From contig JAZKJV010003379.1 of assembly GCA_037367405.1 (NCBI GenBank), positions 434,001-498,000 of the forward strand: 64,000 bases of DNA. Direction: 5' to 3'. The position numbers were made by a program, and so were the translations under genes. The DNA is from Ottelia alismoides. Taxonomy: Eukaryota > Streptophyta > Magnoliopsida > Alismatales > Hydrocharitaceae. This document shows positions 45,285 to 57,828 of the stretch, piece after piece. Within the stretch, counting starts at the first letter, position 1. The number at the start of each line of letters is the position of its first letter. The notes under the pieces were generated by a model, which was not told the DNA's origin, did not search any database, and was given only the letters and a program-made list of their open reading frames with translations.

Positions 45285-48022
45285 TGTCGCGACCCCAATT
45301 ACGGGCCGTCAGATCCTCCCATAACCAGATCTGGTTACTCAGCAATAATTTATTCAGCAATCACAACTAACATTCAGAAACAGACTGCAAATAAAGTATA
45401 TTCAGAAGAAACTATTTCAACACTTTTCCATTCACAAAATAAAGTTCAGATGATACATTGTCCCACTATAACCATTTACATGTACATCAGCTTGAACGGA
45501 AAATATACCAAAGATTACTAACTATCTTACAAAGTAAAGCTATTGTAGCGGGCTGGATATCTAGTATGTAAGCTGGATGGATTTTTAAAGTCCTTGCGAT
45601 GGCTCACCGATACCTGTTGGATTTTCCATAAATCATAGGATAAAAATTAGCGAATGCTAAGTAACGAAGAAGAGAAAAGCAAACAAATTGTATAATTTTG
45701 CAAAACTTGTTATCACAAAAGTTTCATTCCTTTTCATTAATTTAAGTCCTATTCCTTTTCTATTCCACGTCAGGGATTAGTCCAGGGGAACCCCACCATT
45801 CTTGGACTCCGAAGCTGTGGACCCTTAAGGATTGGAGATTGTGTTGATCTTGATAAACTTATGCTGCCGCACGTCGCCTCAACCAATCCTCCAATACTAC
45901 CCTGATATTTTCCTTTTCTTTTATTAAACAGGGTCTCAAACCCTCAGCCTGGAAAATAAATGAGCACACCGTCCTCGAGGACTCGGTTGTTGAAAACTAC
46001 AGGATAACATTTAATAATATAACCTAGCGGCTTTAAATACATATTATCGTGACCCAGCCGCTATTGAACCACCCGTGCCTCCACATGGCACGACCACATC
46101 TTCCGTCATTCAACCTGAAGATATTGGCTCCCGGTACCACGCGTTGCAAAACATTCATTTCATGCGCACTTGTCATAACAGGGCAACCGTGTACCACCTA
46201 GGTAGGGAAACGCCAATACAGGATCCTTCTGATAAACCTACAGGTTGCATGCCCGACCTGTAGTTCTACTCCCAGTCATCCTTATCGTGACACATGATCC
46301 TTTTTAGGATCCAACTCAAACCACATCAATTCCCATGATGTAATTCTTTTGTTAAGTCTTCGATTTGCATAATCAGCAATACTTAGTATAGACTCACATA
46401 TGTATTATTCATATGCATATATACTCGTATTTATGCCTGTTTTAACTCCCAAACCCTAACTTTCAAAGCCACCGCATCGATTTGATGCTTAAACCTTATT
46501 TTAGTGGGAATCACAAAGCAAATATTCAGACTTTATCAAAAATAGCCAAAATTAGAGTTCTTCATAGCACAGAACATAAAATCAAGAATTTCAATAATCT
46601 CGTTTGAAAACCCAACAACAAAATGAAGAATTTTGTTACCTAATCGAGCTCTCTCTCATGTATGCAAGGCTTTATCGTGTTTCGTTTTTAAAAAGGATGT
46701 TTTAAGGCTCCTGAAAAGATCGAATTTGATTTCGTATAAAAAACGCTAAGAACGTGTCAAGAATGCGAAAAACGAACGAAGAACACGAAGAACGCGAAGA
46801 ACACAAAGAACACGAATAACGCCATGAATATATTTTCTCTTGAAATTTCAGCAGAGCTTCCCCTTATACGGGGTGATATTTCTAAGAAAATTTCGGCAGA
46901 GTTTCCCCTTATATCATGACATATTTAAAAATAAAAACGAAAAGAGTTTCCTTTATAAAATCAATCGTGAGGAAAACAACAACAAAACTGAAAGAATATA
47001 CTTAAACAACAAGAGATGAAGAATTGGTAGACACCATGCATCTTAGGTGAGTGAATGTGTGAGGAATCACAGAGTTCACTGACGTGCATAGCCGCCCGCA
47101 CCTAAGTAGGATATTACATAGATTTCTCCATCAAAATAACTGTAAAAGCATAATTGAAAGAATAGAAACATAAGCGATGGAGAATCGGTAGACACCACGC
47201 GTCTTAGATGAGTGATTGTGTGACGAATCACAGGGTTCACTAACGTGCATAGCCTCCCACACCTAAGTAGGGTGTTACATAGATTTCTCCTTGAACTACA
47301 ATAGAAAATGAATCGGAAAGAAAGATGAATCAAGAACAAAGCTTGGAAGAAAAGAGGATGAATTGAAATCCTAGCTTATGAAACAAACTGAGAGAGGATC
47401 ATACCTTTCTCCTCCTCGTTCTCCCGGCAGCGCTTCGCTAGCGTTCCTCCCTTGCCTCCCACTCCTCCTGACCTCTCGACCCTAGCCCTTGGGGTGGTGG
47501 TGGTAGTGGAAATCGTAGAGAATGAATGGGCAGGGGGTCTATTTATAGGCTCCAGAAAACCACTAACCATGGTTACAAAACCATGGTTTAGACCTTAACC
47601 GTAGTTTTGGCCCATGGTTTTGGCCAAAACCTATCTCAAACTTGGGGATTAAGTCAGAACATTCCAGATGATTCTACATTCGCTAATGATGCTTAATTAA
47701 CACTAATCGTGATTAACTTTCACTAATCGCGATTTAACTTTCGCAGCTTACGCTTATCTTTTGCTAACTATTGATTAGTGTTTGCTAATGATCATTAGCG
47801 GTTTTCAATTCGTCATTAGTTTCTTTAATCACACTTAATTAGTCTTAATGACAGTCATTATGGGCTAATGACTTCTTAACCCTCCTTACTTCTCTTTCTT
47901 CCGAAAATCATAACAAATCGAAACGAAGTCTGATTCACACGAAACAAATTCCGTTGGTTTTCTCTTGATGAGACGGATCTTATTATATAGACTCCGAGAT
48001 ATGCCAAGTTCAAGGCTTTACA
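45285..48022 (-). repeat. 5' LTR of the Tekay-type element
   Basis: 2,738 bp, colinear with 37533-40302, including the 160-bp duplication (markers at about 47022 and 47182) and the GAAGAACAC repeats (46780-46825). Confidence 0.95.
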
Positions 48023-48027
48023 AAATG
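48023..48027. repeat. target duplication AAATG, right (Tekay-type element)
   Basis: It matches 37528-37532. Confidence 0.95.
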
Positions 48028-48663
48028 CTATTTTTTTGGGATTTTTTGGAATTTTTTAGATTTATATAAAGGATTTTGGAGATTTTTATTTTTTTGAATT
48101 TTTTTTATATTTTTCATGAATTTTGGTTTGAAGTCTCAAAATACTAAAATATACAAAATACATTTTTGTTGAGAATTTTTCAAGTGTTTATATATTTTAT
48201 TGGAATTTTATAAATTAAACAGGGACAAAAACATGTTATTTTGAATTTTAAAAAATATCTAAATACCTAAAATCAAAATAAAAAATGTGACAGGATCTAG
48301 ATGCTATTAGGCACTTAATCCTATTTTTTTGAGAATTTTTGGAGCACAGATTATATATTTAATAAATAGAAAAAACACACAAAAATTAATGAAGTGGTAG
48401 GGGCATAAATGCAAATAAAAATAAAGTCTGGGTGCTTCCTAAAAATTACCTAAAAGATTATTACGACCAATGAAAGTTTATGGACTAAATGGAAATACAA
48501 AAACCCATGAAGGGTTTGCTGCAAAATGCCCACCTCATGTGGGACAACACGTAAGGTGAGCTGACAAGGACCAATATGCAATTACATTAAACCCATGGCT
48601 CAACTTGCAAATTTACACAAAATATTATGTTGTTTAAATAACTTATAGGACCGAATAATAAAG
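48028..48663 (-). repeat. old inverted Athila-type LTR, right part
   Basis: On the minus strand this carries the LTR pattern of AT-rich sequence followed by motifs such as TTTGCATTTATGCCCC (48401-48416), ATTGCATATTGGTCC and TTTGCAGC, in the spacing seen in elements A and B. It is the continuation of 36830-37532 across the Tekay insertion and is in turn interrupted by element B at 48664. Confidence 0.5.
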
Positions 48664-51600
48664 TGATGAATACTCATTCATCACTCTTTATTCTTATATT
48701 TTAGCTACAAAAACCTTTGCAAATGCATGTATATAGTTGTAAATAGAAATAATTACCAAAAGCAATCATTGTGTAAAAATCTATAATTAGCATGTTTTTG
48801 TGCAAAAATAAAAGAATAAAGATTAAAAAGAAAAAGAGGGAAATATTTAGAATAAATATTGAGCAACCTAACCCAAGGGAGGGCTCAGCATGGGCCTGAC
48901 CGCATAAAAGCCAAAGTAGAGAGAGATAGGGGCTCATGTGTGTAAATATTTATGTAAATAAATAAAAGTATTTTCCTCACAAAAATAGACTCAAATTGGC
49001 TTGTAAATATTTGTATATATTTTTAAATATAAAAACAAGATAAAAATATAAAAATCAAAAAGAAGACAAAAACAACACTCACCATATATATAGACCATCC
49101 ACATTTATATTTATTTAGCTAAGTAAATAACTAAAATTAATTTCCAAAATTTTTGTAAATATTCTATATAGTGTGAATGAAAAAAATAAATTACAACAAA
49201 AACAAAATAAAAACAACAAAAATAAAAATCCAAAAAGACATTGTAAATATACCATGTATATAAATGTACATATGTATTTATTTCACCTATGTATATAAAT
49301 AATAAAAACAAAATAAAAATGTCTTTTTATTCCTCATTTTATAATATAAATAAATAAAATATAAAATGGGAGTAAAATTGTATAAAAATAACAATTAAAA
49401 ATCAAAAATTAAAATCTTATACATTGTATATATACCAACATCTAACCCTACTATGTACATACCTTATTTTTATTTTGAAAAATTAATTAAAAATCACTAA
49501 AAAATAGAAAAAAATAAAAGAAAAATGTTTCATGTTTTAACTTTCTCCTAATGCGGCCATTTGCTGCCCTTAATTTCACTTCCAAAAACCAGCCACGTGG
49601 CCTTCACCCATTGGCCCTGGGGATTGTTGACCGCCCGGTCAACTGCCTCCCCCAGGACCACTTCCCACGGGCTTAGGCGTCCGACCCGATTTCCTCCTTT
49701 TTTAGCGCCTAAACCCGATTCATCCCCACCTAAACCCCGGGTCAGATCCGTCCATGGTATATCCGAGATCCTCGCCGGAGCCTCCACATCGGGATCCGTG
49801 CGCTCCAGTGCCCTACTCGCGCCCTTCTTCCCGGACCCTCCAGCGTACTTAAGCCGAGCTCCGCCACCTCCATTTCCTATCTTTGGCCATTCGCTTCCAC
49901 CCCCAGTGAGCTCCAGCGCGTGAGGGAGAGTGACAGCTTGCTTCCCGTGCTGTTGAAGCGAGGAGAGGACCGGATTCCATTGATCCGGCGAGTATCGCCG
50001 CCTTGCTCCGCCCAGAGCCGGAGCTCGAGCCTCAGAGGGAGACGCTCCTCGAGGCGACGGCCCAGAGCACCGCCAGCTCACCCCCAGTCTCATCGACCAC
50101 CCAGGTAGCCCCGTAGTCCTTTCTTTTTCTTTAATTTTCAATTACCCCCTTTTCGCTGCTCCGCCGTTCGCCGTCGATTCCGTCCACGTCCGACCACCAT
50201 TCGATCATCGGACTTCGCCATAGCCACCGCCTTCCTTCCGCGCACCTTCTCCATACCTACATCCAACCCAGCTCGCACAGGAGCTGGGATTCGAGCTCCT
50301 CCGTCCCCACCTTCGCCGGAGCTCGCCCATCTCGACCCTCCGATCACCTCCACCCCGCCTAACTGGGTCGAGGCAGTTTGCCCTCGACCCGCGAGTCTTC
50401 TGGTTCGCTTTGCAGGTACTTCCAAGTCCATCTGAGGGCTTGGACCATCAGGCCCAGGAGCTTCATCTCCGCCGACCTCGCCGGAGCTCTCCTGAGCTCG
50501 GCAGGGTCATCGGAGACCACCACGCGACGCGGAAGCACCCCACGCTCCTTCTCCGATCTTCAGCGTGCTTCCAGGAGGACTGCAGCGCCGCTACGAGCCC
50601 GGCAAAAGTCGCCGGCATCCAGTTCATTCAGCATCCTCTGTCGCCGTTCGATCGCCTCAGACCTCCAGTTCCTATGTCGACCGTCCATCTGAGGAGGTCC
50701 CCGCACCGCTAGATCCTTGGAGAGGCGATCTCCACCGTTGATCCAGTGTGACGCAGCCACCGCTTCTCTCCGCCACTTGATCTGCTACGTGGCAACACCT
50801 GGATCGTCCGATCAGCCCGAGGAGCTTAGCTTTGGAGTCCCAGTCGCCCAGCACCGTCAGATGCACCACGTGGCATCCATCCAGCGGCTCCATTAATAAA
50901 GGGTAATTTACCCTTAGGCCCTCCTGTTTATTTTATTTCGCATTTAGTCCTGTAATTAGTTAGTATAGTTGTTTAGTTTTTGGTAAATTTGCATAGAGGA
51001 CCCTGAATTTTATTTACTTTGCATTTATGCCCCTGTACGTTGTGTGGCACGTGCTTCGTCACGTGGCTTTCTGGTGTATTTGCATCTTATGCCCCTGTAG
51101 TTCTGAATGTTACTGAATGAATGAAAGTTTTTGTGTATTTGCATTTATACCCCTATGCGTGAAACATTTGAGCATGTGCGGATATTTTTGGGTTAATTGC
51201 AGATTACCCCCTGGACTTTTGGTACCTGTTACCAAATAGTCCTCTGAAATAATTTTCGTTACATTTGGGTCCCTGAGTGCCTCAGGCGCGTGTGACGCAC
51301 GTGTTTACCTGGGTTATTTGCACCAGACCCCCCAGAACTTCGGGTATTTGCACATAGGTCCCTGTGCACAGTGCCCCCTCTTTATTTTTAAATAAAATAG
51401 CAAAACAACTCCAAATCCAATGAAAATTGGACACATGGCTCTTGCCATAGTGTAAAATTTTCTGGAATTTTTGGGGCAATATTGTTTTGATTTGATATTT
51501 TAAAAATTCAAAAACATCTAATTTTGTTACTGTCTAACTTTAAAAATCACAAAAAATATTAAAACTCATCTAAAATTCACAAAAAAATTACTTGCTGTTT

Positions 51601-52327
51601 GTTTATGCTTGCTTGATTTTTTAGCTAAGTTTGGCTATTTTTCATTGCTTAAAACACCTAAAAATTGAAAAACACTTAAAACCTTATAAAAATTCTAATA
51701 AATAAACCAAAACCCCAAAAATAATAATTTAGGTGCCCAAATTTTCCTTGTTTTCTTATCTTTACAGGAAAATTACCTCCCAGCTAATTTGGGGCTTCTA
51801 GATATTTTATCTAGGTCCTTTTAGCTCGGCTAGACAGTACCTACAGTTTCAGTCACTGTTTGATTTTTAGAAAATTAAATAAATATCAGAAAAATCCCAA
51901 AAATTCACCAAAAACACTAAAAATTATAAAACACATAAAAACATTTTTGTTAGAATTTTTGGTTGATTTTTAGTGCATTAAATAAATTGTTGAAGTGTGT
52001 TGATTAGTTGCTTTTCTTATTTTCTTAATATCTTAAAAATCCAAAAAAATATAAAATAATTAAAAACCACCAAAAATACTTCTTTATTTTCTTTTATTTC
52101 TTTTTGACTACTTCGTAGGCCGCAAGGCCAACCCGTGCTCCTTGTGTTCGACCCTGGTCGCTATACCAGGTTAAATTAATAGCGAGACCGCTACCGTATT
52201 TGATTTGATTTTTCTCTTGATTGGTGGTCTTCTTTTTCTTGATTGATCGAGTCTGAGTGATTGAGGTCGCAATAACCATCTTAGATACACCTGATTACCT
52301 TAGTCACTTGGGATTTTTCGGTCATCA
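48664..52327 (+). repeat. 5' LTR of element B
   Basis: 3,664 bp, TGATGAATAC...GGTCATCA. It has the same layout as element A LTRs: AT-rich first part, GC-rich block 49550-50890, ten TTTGCA/CCCC motifs at 50908-51362, an AT-rich zone, and GTTCGACCCTGGTCGC near 52146. Ends are nearly identical to element A, while the middle is diverged. A 197-codon minus-strand open frame at 49548-50141 is a shadow of the GC-rich block. Confidence 0.93.
50908..51362 (+). repeat. ten-copy TTTGCATTTATGCCCC-type motif array in LTR B
   Basis: Copies lie near 50908, 50936, 50988, 51018, 51079, 51138, 51196, 51259, 51316 and 51346. The best examples are TTTGCATTTATGCCCCTG and TTTGCACATAGGTCCCTG. Sequence between copies is not conserved. 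The spacing is 30-63 bp. Confidence 0.8.
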
Positions 52328-52330
52328 GAA

Positions 52331-52348
52331 TGGCGCCGTTGCCGGGGA
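52331..52348 (+). promoter_or_regulatory. primer binding site of element B, tRNA-Asp type
   Basis: TGGCGCCGTTGCCGGGGA lies three bases after the LTR, identical to element A. Confidence 0.9.
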
Positions 52349-53776
52349 GCACGGCTTAGTAGTTTTCATTTTATTTTCGTTTTCATTTTCGCGGCTTTTC
52401 GCGGCTCTTTCAGAGCTCGCGACTTTTCGCAGCTTTTGTTTATATTTTATTTTTGTTTTATTTTGTTTTATTTTCTTTTCTTTTATTTTTGTTTTTGTTT
52501 GATTTTGAGTGTTTATTTTATTTTGCATTTTTGCATATATACCCTCATTTTCTTTTCATTTATTATTATTATTATTATTTGATTATTTTTATTGGTCTGA
52601 CCATTCTGTTCTTTCTTGCGAGGGCCCGAGGACCGAGGCGGCCGATTTCGAAAAGCCGATGCAACCGCGAGAATCGGAGGCGGCTCCCTTCTGCACGGAG
52701 CCGCAGGAGAGCGTGAGAGGAGAGTTGAGTGGGAGAGGTTTAGTTTAGTTTCTTTTCATTTTTATTGTAATAATACAGGGACTCGGAGACTTGAACTGTG
52801 GACTTGGTTGACTAGCGGGTCTGTTTCACCGAGCACCGGTGTGCTCGGGGGACCCTTAGGATTTTTGCGGCTTTTTCGCGGTTTTGATTTTTAGCAGCCT
52901 TTTCCGGTGTTTACGCGGTTTTTCATCAAGCCCCTAGACTTAGGATTTTCTGCTACTTGTGCCGTAATTAGTAGGATCCCCACACCTAATTATCTGCATG
53001 TTCCTATACTGCGCTTAATTGGACCTACTAATAATTGATTAATAAAAATAACTGATTCATCTCCTTCGTAGCCTACGTGCCGCAGCCTACCCCATAAAGC
53101 GCTTTCTCCTACCCCCGATTTGTCGGGCAGAGGAGGGGTAGGCCAAGACCGGACCTTTGGCTTGGAGGTCGGTGACCAGTTAGACGATTCTGCGAGTAGA
53201 CTTGCTCATCTAGGACTCGGTTTTCACCGCTGCATCATTTAGGGTAGTTTACTTTCAGTCTTTAAATTTCTGCGTGGATCACTTGCATGTAGAGTGCTGG
53301 AGGCAAGGTACACATTTCTATCTCAGCATGCATCATTGATTTCATCGCGCATCGGCTTTTTCGTCTTCTCCCCCCTGTTTTGGAAATAATAACCAGGAGA
53401 ACCGAAAAATTCGTTAGGCCTTTGTCTTTATTGAAAAAAAATTAAAAAGAAAAACCATAAAATTGGGACTGCTAAAACTATTGACCCTAAAAGACATTCA
53501 CCTTAAAAATTTGTCTTGGGGAAAGCAACCCCCTCATTGTTTGGTTTGCTTGCGCGAGAGAGTGACCCGCACCCTAGGTAGAGCCCTCCGGTGCTATTTC
53601 CAGCTGACTATCGACTCTTCCGTGCGGGCCAGTCTGTTGGAATAGTATCGGGTATCCCAACAGGTCACGTAAGCGCTCTGATAGATTGATTGTTCACCTA
53701 ATAAAATTGGACAAGATAATTTGACCGAGCCTTTACGGTCTTCAGCTCGTGTTGTGTTGGTGAACAGAGGGTTTGG
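52349..53776 (+). other. untranslated leader of element B
   Basis: T-rich tract (52440-52600), stem-loop GAGCAC-CGGT-GTGCTC at 52831-52846, GGAGGCAAGGTACACATTTC near 53300 and GAAAAATTCGTTAGGC near 53404, all as in element A. Confidence 0.65.
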
Positions 53777-56272
53777 TTGCTCATCATAGTTTTTCCAGAT
53801 CTCATCCACCCTACTCGTCAGATCAAGATGATGGGTAGACGCTCTCTTAGGCAGCCTCTGGTTGCACCGCTTTCGGGCACGTCTACCCAATCATCTAGGT
53901 TGGCCCGCGAGAGCCGAGACCAGTTCTCCGAGCCCGAGTATGATTCTGCCCTGTTCCCCCTCGACCCCCTTTCTTTCGGTTCTAAGAGATATGAGCCAGA
54001 GGAGAGACTCGCAGATTTGACAGCACCTGAGTTTGGCTCGTTTGATTTTGCAGACGCCATGGCCGACAGTTCTGAGGATCGCTCCCGTCAGCCTGAGCAC
54101 TTCGTATTGGACCAGGGAGCGATCAACTCCACCCTGATCGCCTCTTTAGAGACCGTCCAACAGCAATTGAGAGATCAGGGAGCATTCATGCTCGACATGA
54201 GGAGAGCGGTGAAGCAGATGCGAGCAGAGCGCGAGCAGAGGAGAGAGGGACCGAGGATCCCAGAGGATGCAGATGCAGCAGCCGCAGCAGCAGCCGCAGC
54301 AGCCGCCGCAGCCGCGGTAGGAGGACCACCGAGACCGATGCGGGAGTTGCACAACCCCGGATGGACGCTGACGCACCACTGGGTAGTACTTCCAGCCATC
54401 GTGGGGGACTTAAAGTTCCCCCCGAACACTTTGCAGCTACTCCCCCGCTTCCACGGGCTCGCTACTGAGGAGCCCCATCTCCACCTCCAGGAGTTTCTGA
54501 TGATTTGCAGCACTGTCCACGACCGTCAGGTGTACCAGGACACGATCAGGATGATCGCCTTCCCCTTTTCCCTAGCAGACAGAGCAGCCACCTGGCTGAA
54601 GCACTTGGGGAGGTTTGTTTACACCTGGGAGCAGCTCCGCACCGAGTACTTGAACAAGTACTATCCACTCGGGCGGACCAATGCAGCGAGAGCCCTCATC
54701 AGCAACTTCTCCATGCTCCCCAACGAGCAATTCCATGAGGCATGGGAGAGGTTCCGTGAGCTTACAGATCGATGCCCGCACCATGATATTTCGAAGCCGA
54801 ACCTTGTGCAGAGCTTCTTCAGCGGGCTGACACCAGAGCTCCAGGGCTTGGTGAATGCTTCTTGTGGCGGGTCTTATTTCGCCAAGGATCACGACCAGGT
54901 CTGGGCCATCTACGAGGAGATGGCTGAGAACTATATGGTGATGTCCCAAACCAGGTTATACACTCAGGGCAGACCCCAGCAGCAGCCAGGACCCGTGAAG
55001 TACCAGAGGATAGCACGGGTCGATGCCGGTCCATCCAGTTCATCCGCAGTAGCAGCAGCACAGGCAGAGTCATCCGCTGCGGACATGGGTATTATCAGCG
55101 AGAAGTTGGACCGCATGGAGCTGATCGAGAAGAAGCAGGGCCAGGGCATCACTCAGATGGAGAAGATGGCACAGACTCTGAGCGACATGAAGACCCAGCT
55201 CATGTGTCTCCAGGAGGCATAGACGGCTTCACAGCCCCGTTTTCAGTCGCGAGGCGATACCGGCGGCAGCATCAGCTCGTCCCAGCGCTCCAGCTCCTTT
55301 CAGCAGCCTAGACAGGTTCACCTTGTACATGCAGAGCCGTACCAGCAGCCGCAGCCCACCTACCAGTCACCACCATCTCCAGACTTGCAGATGGTGGTAT
55401 ACAAGCCGGATCAGCCTCTGGCAGTATTCCCGCCAGCCCCATACGATGCAGAGCCGTTGATGGATGTCAACGGGATTTGGTATGACCGTCCTCAGCCTGG
55501 GATCCGACGAGACCATCCCGGATTCAGGTGGGGGAGTGGAGGTACCCAGCCCCAGCAACAGTCATCCGGTCAGGGAGGGCAGTATAGCCAGCAAAGGGAT
55601 CACCAACAGCAGTAGCCCCCAGTTTACCAGTCATAGCCGCAGTCATCCTTCGTTCCTCATCCCTATCAGCAGCAGGGACAGTCTTGGAGACGTGAGCAGC
55701 AGGCTCACCAGCCACACCAGTTGTACCCTCCTTCTTACCCCTCTCACCAGCAGCAGCACCTGTCCCAGCAGCCTCATCACCAGAGAGGCTACCCGTCGGG
55801 TTCCCACGAGAGCCCCGCTTTGGATGACATGGCCCGCCTCCTCACGGATCAGCAGGCTACCTTCAGATGGGAGATGGACGAGTTCCGCCAGGAGATGCGG
55901 GACATTGTGAGAGGGAAGGCCGCCATTCCCGCCCAGATAGAGCCGAATCCCAATAGCCTGAAGCAGAAATCTGAGCAGGTAGCTTACACTGAGCACGCCA
56001 CTCCTAGTGATCCATTTATTGATACATCTTCGGATCTTTTTGATGTTGATTTTGTTACGCTTAGGAGCGGTAGGACACCAGCAGGCGGCGACGCCTCGTC
56101 TGAGCTACACCACGAGGATACATCCGGGGCGCCAGATGAGGAGGAGGAGAGCGGTACTGAGGCCTCTCATGATGATGATGGTGGTACTGATGCCACCAAG
56201 GATGCTGATCCCACCGGCAGTACTGAGGCTGCCGCTTCACCAGTTCGAGGATGTGGTACTGACGCCACCTGA
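53777..56272 (+). pseudogene. gag: gag of element B, one frame with amber stops
   Basis: The frame is open at 53777-55222, 55385-55615 and 55721-56272, with TAG at 55220, 55613 and 55634 and a TGA at 56270. The likely start is the ATG at 53828 or 53831, since the 17 codons before it have no counterpart. In order: an acidic N-terminus, a coiled-coil-like helix (LIASLETVQQQLRDQGAFML), an Ala-13 run encoded by GCA/GCC repeats (about 54280-54318), the gag domain (LLPRFHGLATEEPHLHLQEF to CGGSYFAKDHDQVW), a Q/P-rich linker, and a terminal acidic region with GGTDAT-type repeats. The first three stops sit in Q-rich parts where CAG is the common codon. Confidence 0.9.
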
Positions 56273-56445
56273 GTTGCCGAGCCAGCACGCGGTACTGAGG
56301 CCACGAGACGTCCAGCAGAGCCAGCCCGTGGTAGTACCGAGGCCACCGGTGTTCATTCAGAGAGAGTTGTTGTTTTTCCTCATGCTGATGTATCTCAGAA
56401 CACTGTTTTGAATAAAGGAAAAGGTTAGTTTCTTCTGGTCCCACT

Positions 56446-57822
56446 GTGGTGATTGATGTATGTGCGGATCCGGCCGTCGAGCTGTCTAGACCTATTCCTA
56501 GTCCTTCATCTGAGAAGGACCCTGTGATCCCCTTCCCTAGAGCCCTTCTGATTGGGAAGGGGAAGAAAAGAGAAAAAGACCCAAAAAAGAGAGAGCAGGA
56601 GGAGTTCAGCCAGAGCATGATCGACAGATTTCACATACAGCTGACCCTTCAGGAGGCTTTGCAGCACATCCCCCTTCTTCAGCGATCATTGAGAGATAGG
56701 ACTACAGTCAGGAGGAGAAGGAGGAACCATCATTCAGAGATACATGTGCTGACGAAAGCCACGTGCTTCACGATCCAGAACCGTCTGCCGGCCAAGAGGC
56801 CAGATTCAGGAGCCCCGTATGTCAGATGTCAGAATAGTGAGCAGAGGCTCGACCGGACTCTATTGGATAGCGGATCATCTATCAACCTCCTTCCGGCAAC
56901 CCTTCTCGACCGCTTCGAGTTGGGCACTCTTAGACAGAGCAGGACAGTCCTTCAGTTTGCTGATCGATCTGTCAAGAGGCCGAAGGGGTTGTTGCGAGAC
57001 GTTATCGTCACTATTCAGGGCCTGCAATTCCCTGTGGACTTCGTAGTGTTGGACATGGAGATCCCTGATTCAGTGGCTGATACCCCCATCATCCTCGGTC
57101 GTCCGTTCTTGGCCACAGCTAAGGCAGCGACTGATCATGATAGCGGGAAGGTATACTTTCGCATCGAGGGCGAGAGTGTACAAATAGAGACGGTCGAGGA
57201 CTACAGAGCCAGAGAGAGAGCATGCTCAGAGACCAGCACCGATACAGAGCAGCTGACAGATGTCGGGCTAGACATCCACCAGGACTGTGATTTTGTGATC
57301 ACAGATGATGAGGCAGCATGGGCAGACCCTTCAGCACATGCCATCCTCTCATTTCCAGACACCGCTGATGCCGAGATGATAGCAGAGGAGAGCTTGGAGA
57401 GCACAACCCTGGTCCAGGATATTTCAGTGGCAGCAGAGCCGGTTCCCGATCGCGACACGATTTCGAGTGATGGTGGTACTGAGACCACCTTGTGTGACGG
57501 TGGTACTGATGCCACCTTGTTTGATGCAGATCCCTCGGATTCAGAGTCTGATTGGGCAGATTGTGATGATCAGATGCCAGACCTGAGTCCACCAGAGCCT
57601 ACAGATGAGGAGGAGGTAGAGGCAGAGCAGATCAGAGACAACACAGTTGAGCAGCCTTCTCCAGATCCAGTTTGCGAGAGCTCGTCTTCTTTCTCCCAGG
57701 CAGAGTTGGCAGATTTAGCAGCATTCACACATCTTCTTCCGAAGCCAGATTTGCCAGCACCAAGCTGTCCAGAGCTGAAGCCGCTCCCTACTTCGCTGAA
57801 GTATCGGTTCCTTGCGGGTTAA
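56446..57822 (+). pseudogene. pol: aspartic protease and acidic spacer of element B
   Basis: 458 open codons, in a different frame from gag. The N-terminal part is basic (KKREKDPKKREQEEF). The protease core reads LDRTLLDSGSSINLLPATLL and, further on, PIILGRPFLATAKA, as in Athila. A ~200-residue acidic, S/T/D/E-rich spacer follows, with two GGT(E/D)TT-type repeats, then a short conserved-looking PELKPLPTSLKYRFL just before a TAA. In related Athila pol this motif leads straight into RT, so the TAA at 57820 is a lesion. Confidence 0.88.
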
Positions 57823-57828
57823 CCTGAG

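Larger units (their letters stand above)
37533..48022 (-). mobile_element. complete Tekay/Del-type Ty3/gypsy retrotransposon, minus strand
   Basis: This 10,490-bp element has LTRs at 37533-40302 and 45285-48022, an initiator-tRNA-Met primer site next to the right LTR, and gag-protease-RT-RNase H-integrase in that order on the minus strand. The duplication AAATG flanks it. The integrase C-terminus (VSNLRKYVNDP, LRNKEVPLVKVLWRN) is of the Tekay/Del chromovirus type. Coding regions have three in-frame stops in gag-RT, another after RNase H, two frameshifts and a changed RT active site, so it is inactive. LTRs differ by small indels (2,770 and 2,738 bp). Confidence 0.95.

Noticed and set aside
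49548..50141. 197-codon minus-strand frame
   Set aside because: It lies in the GC-rich block of the element B LTR, where stops are rare on both strands; no domain and the equivalent frame is not open in element A LTRs.
53594..56618. Minus-strand and alternate-frame ORFs across gag of element B
   Set aside because: They overlap the clear gag frame and reflect its GC-rich codon use.
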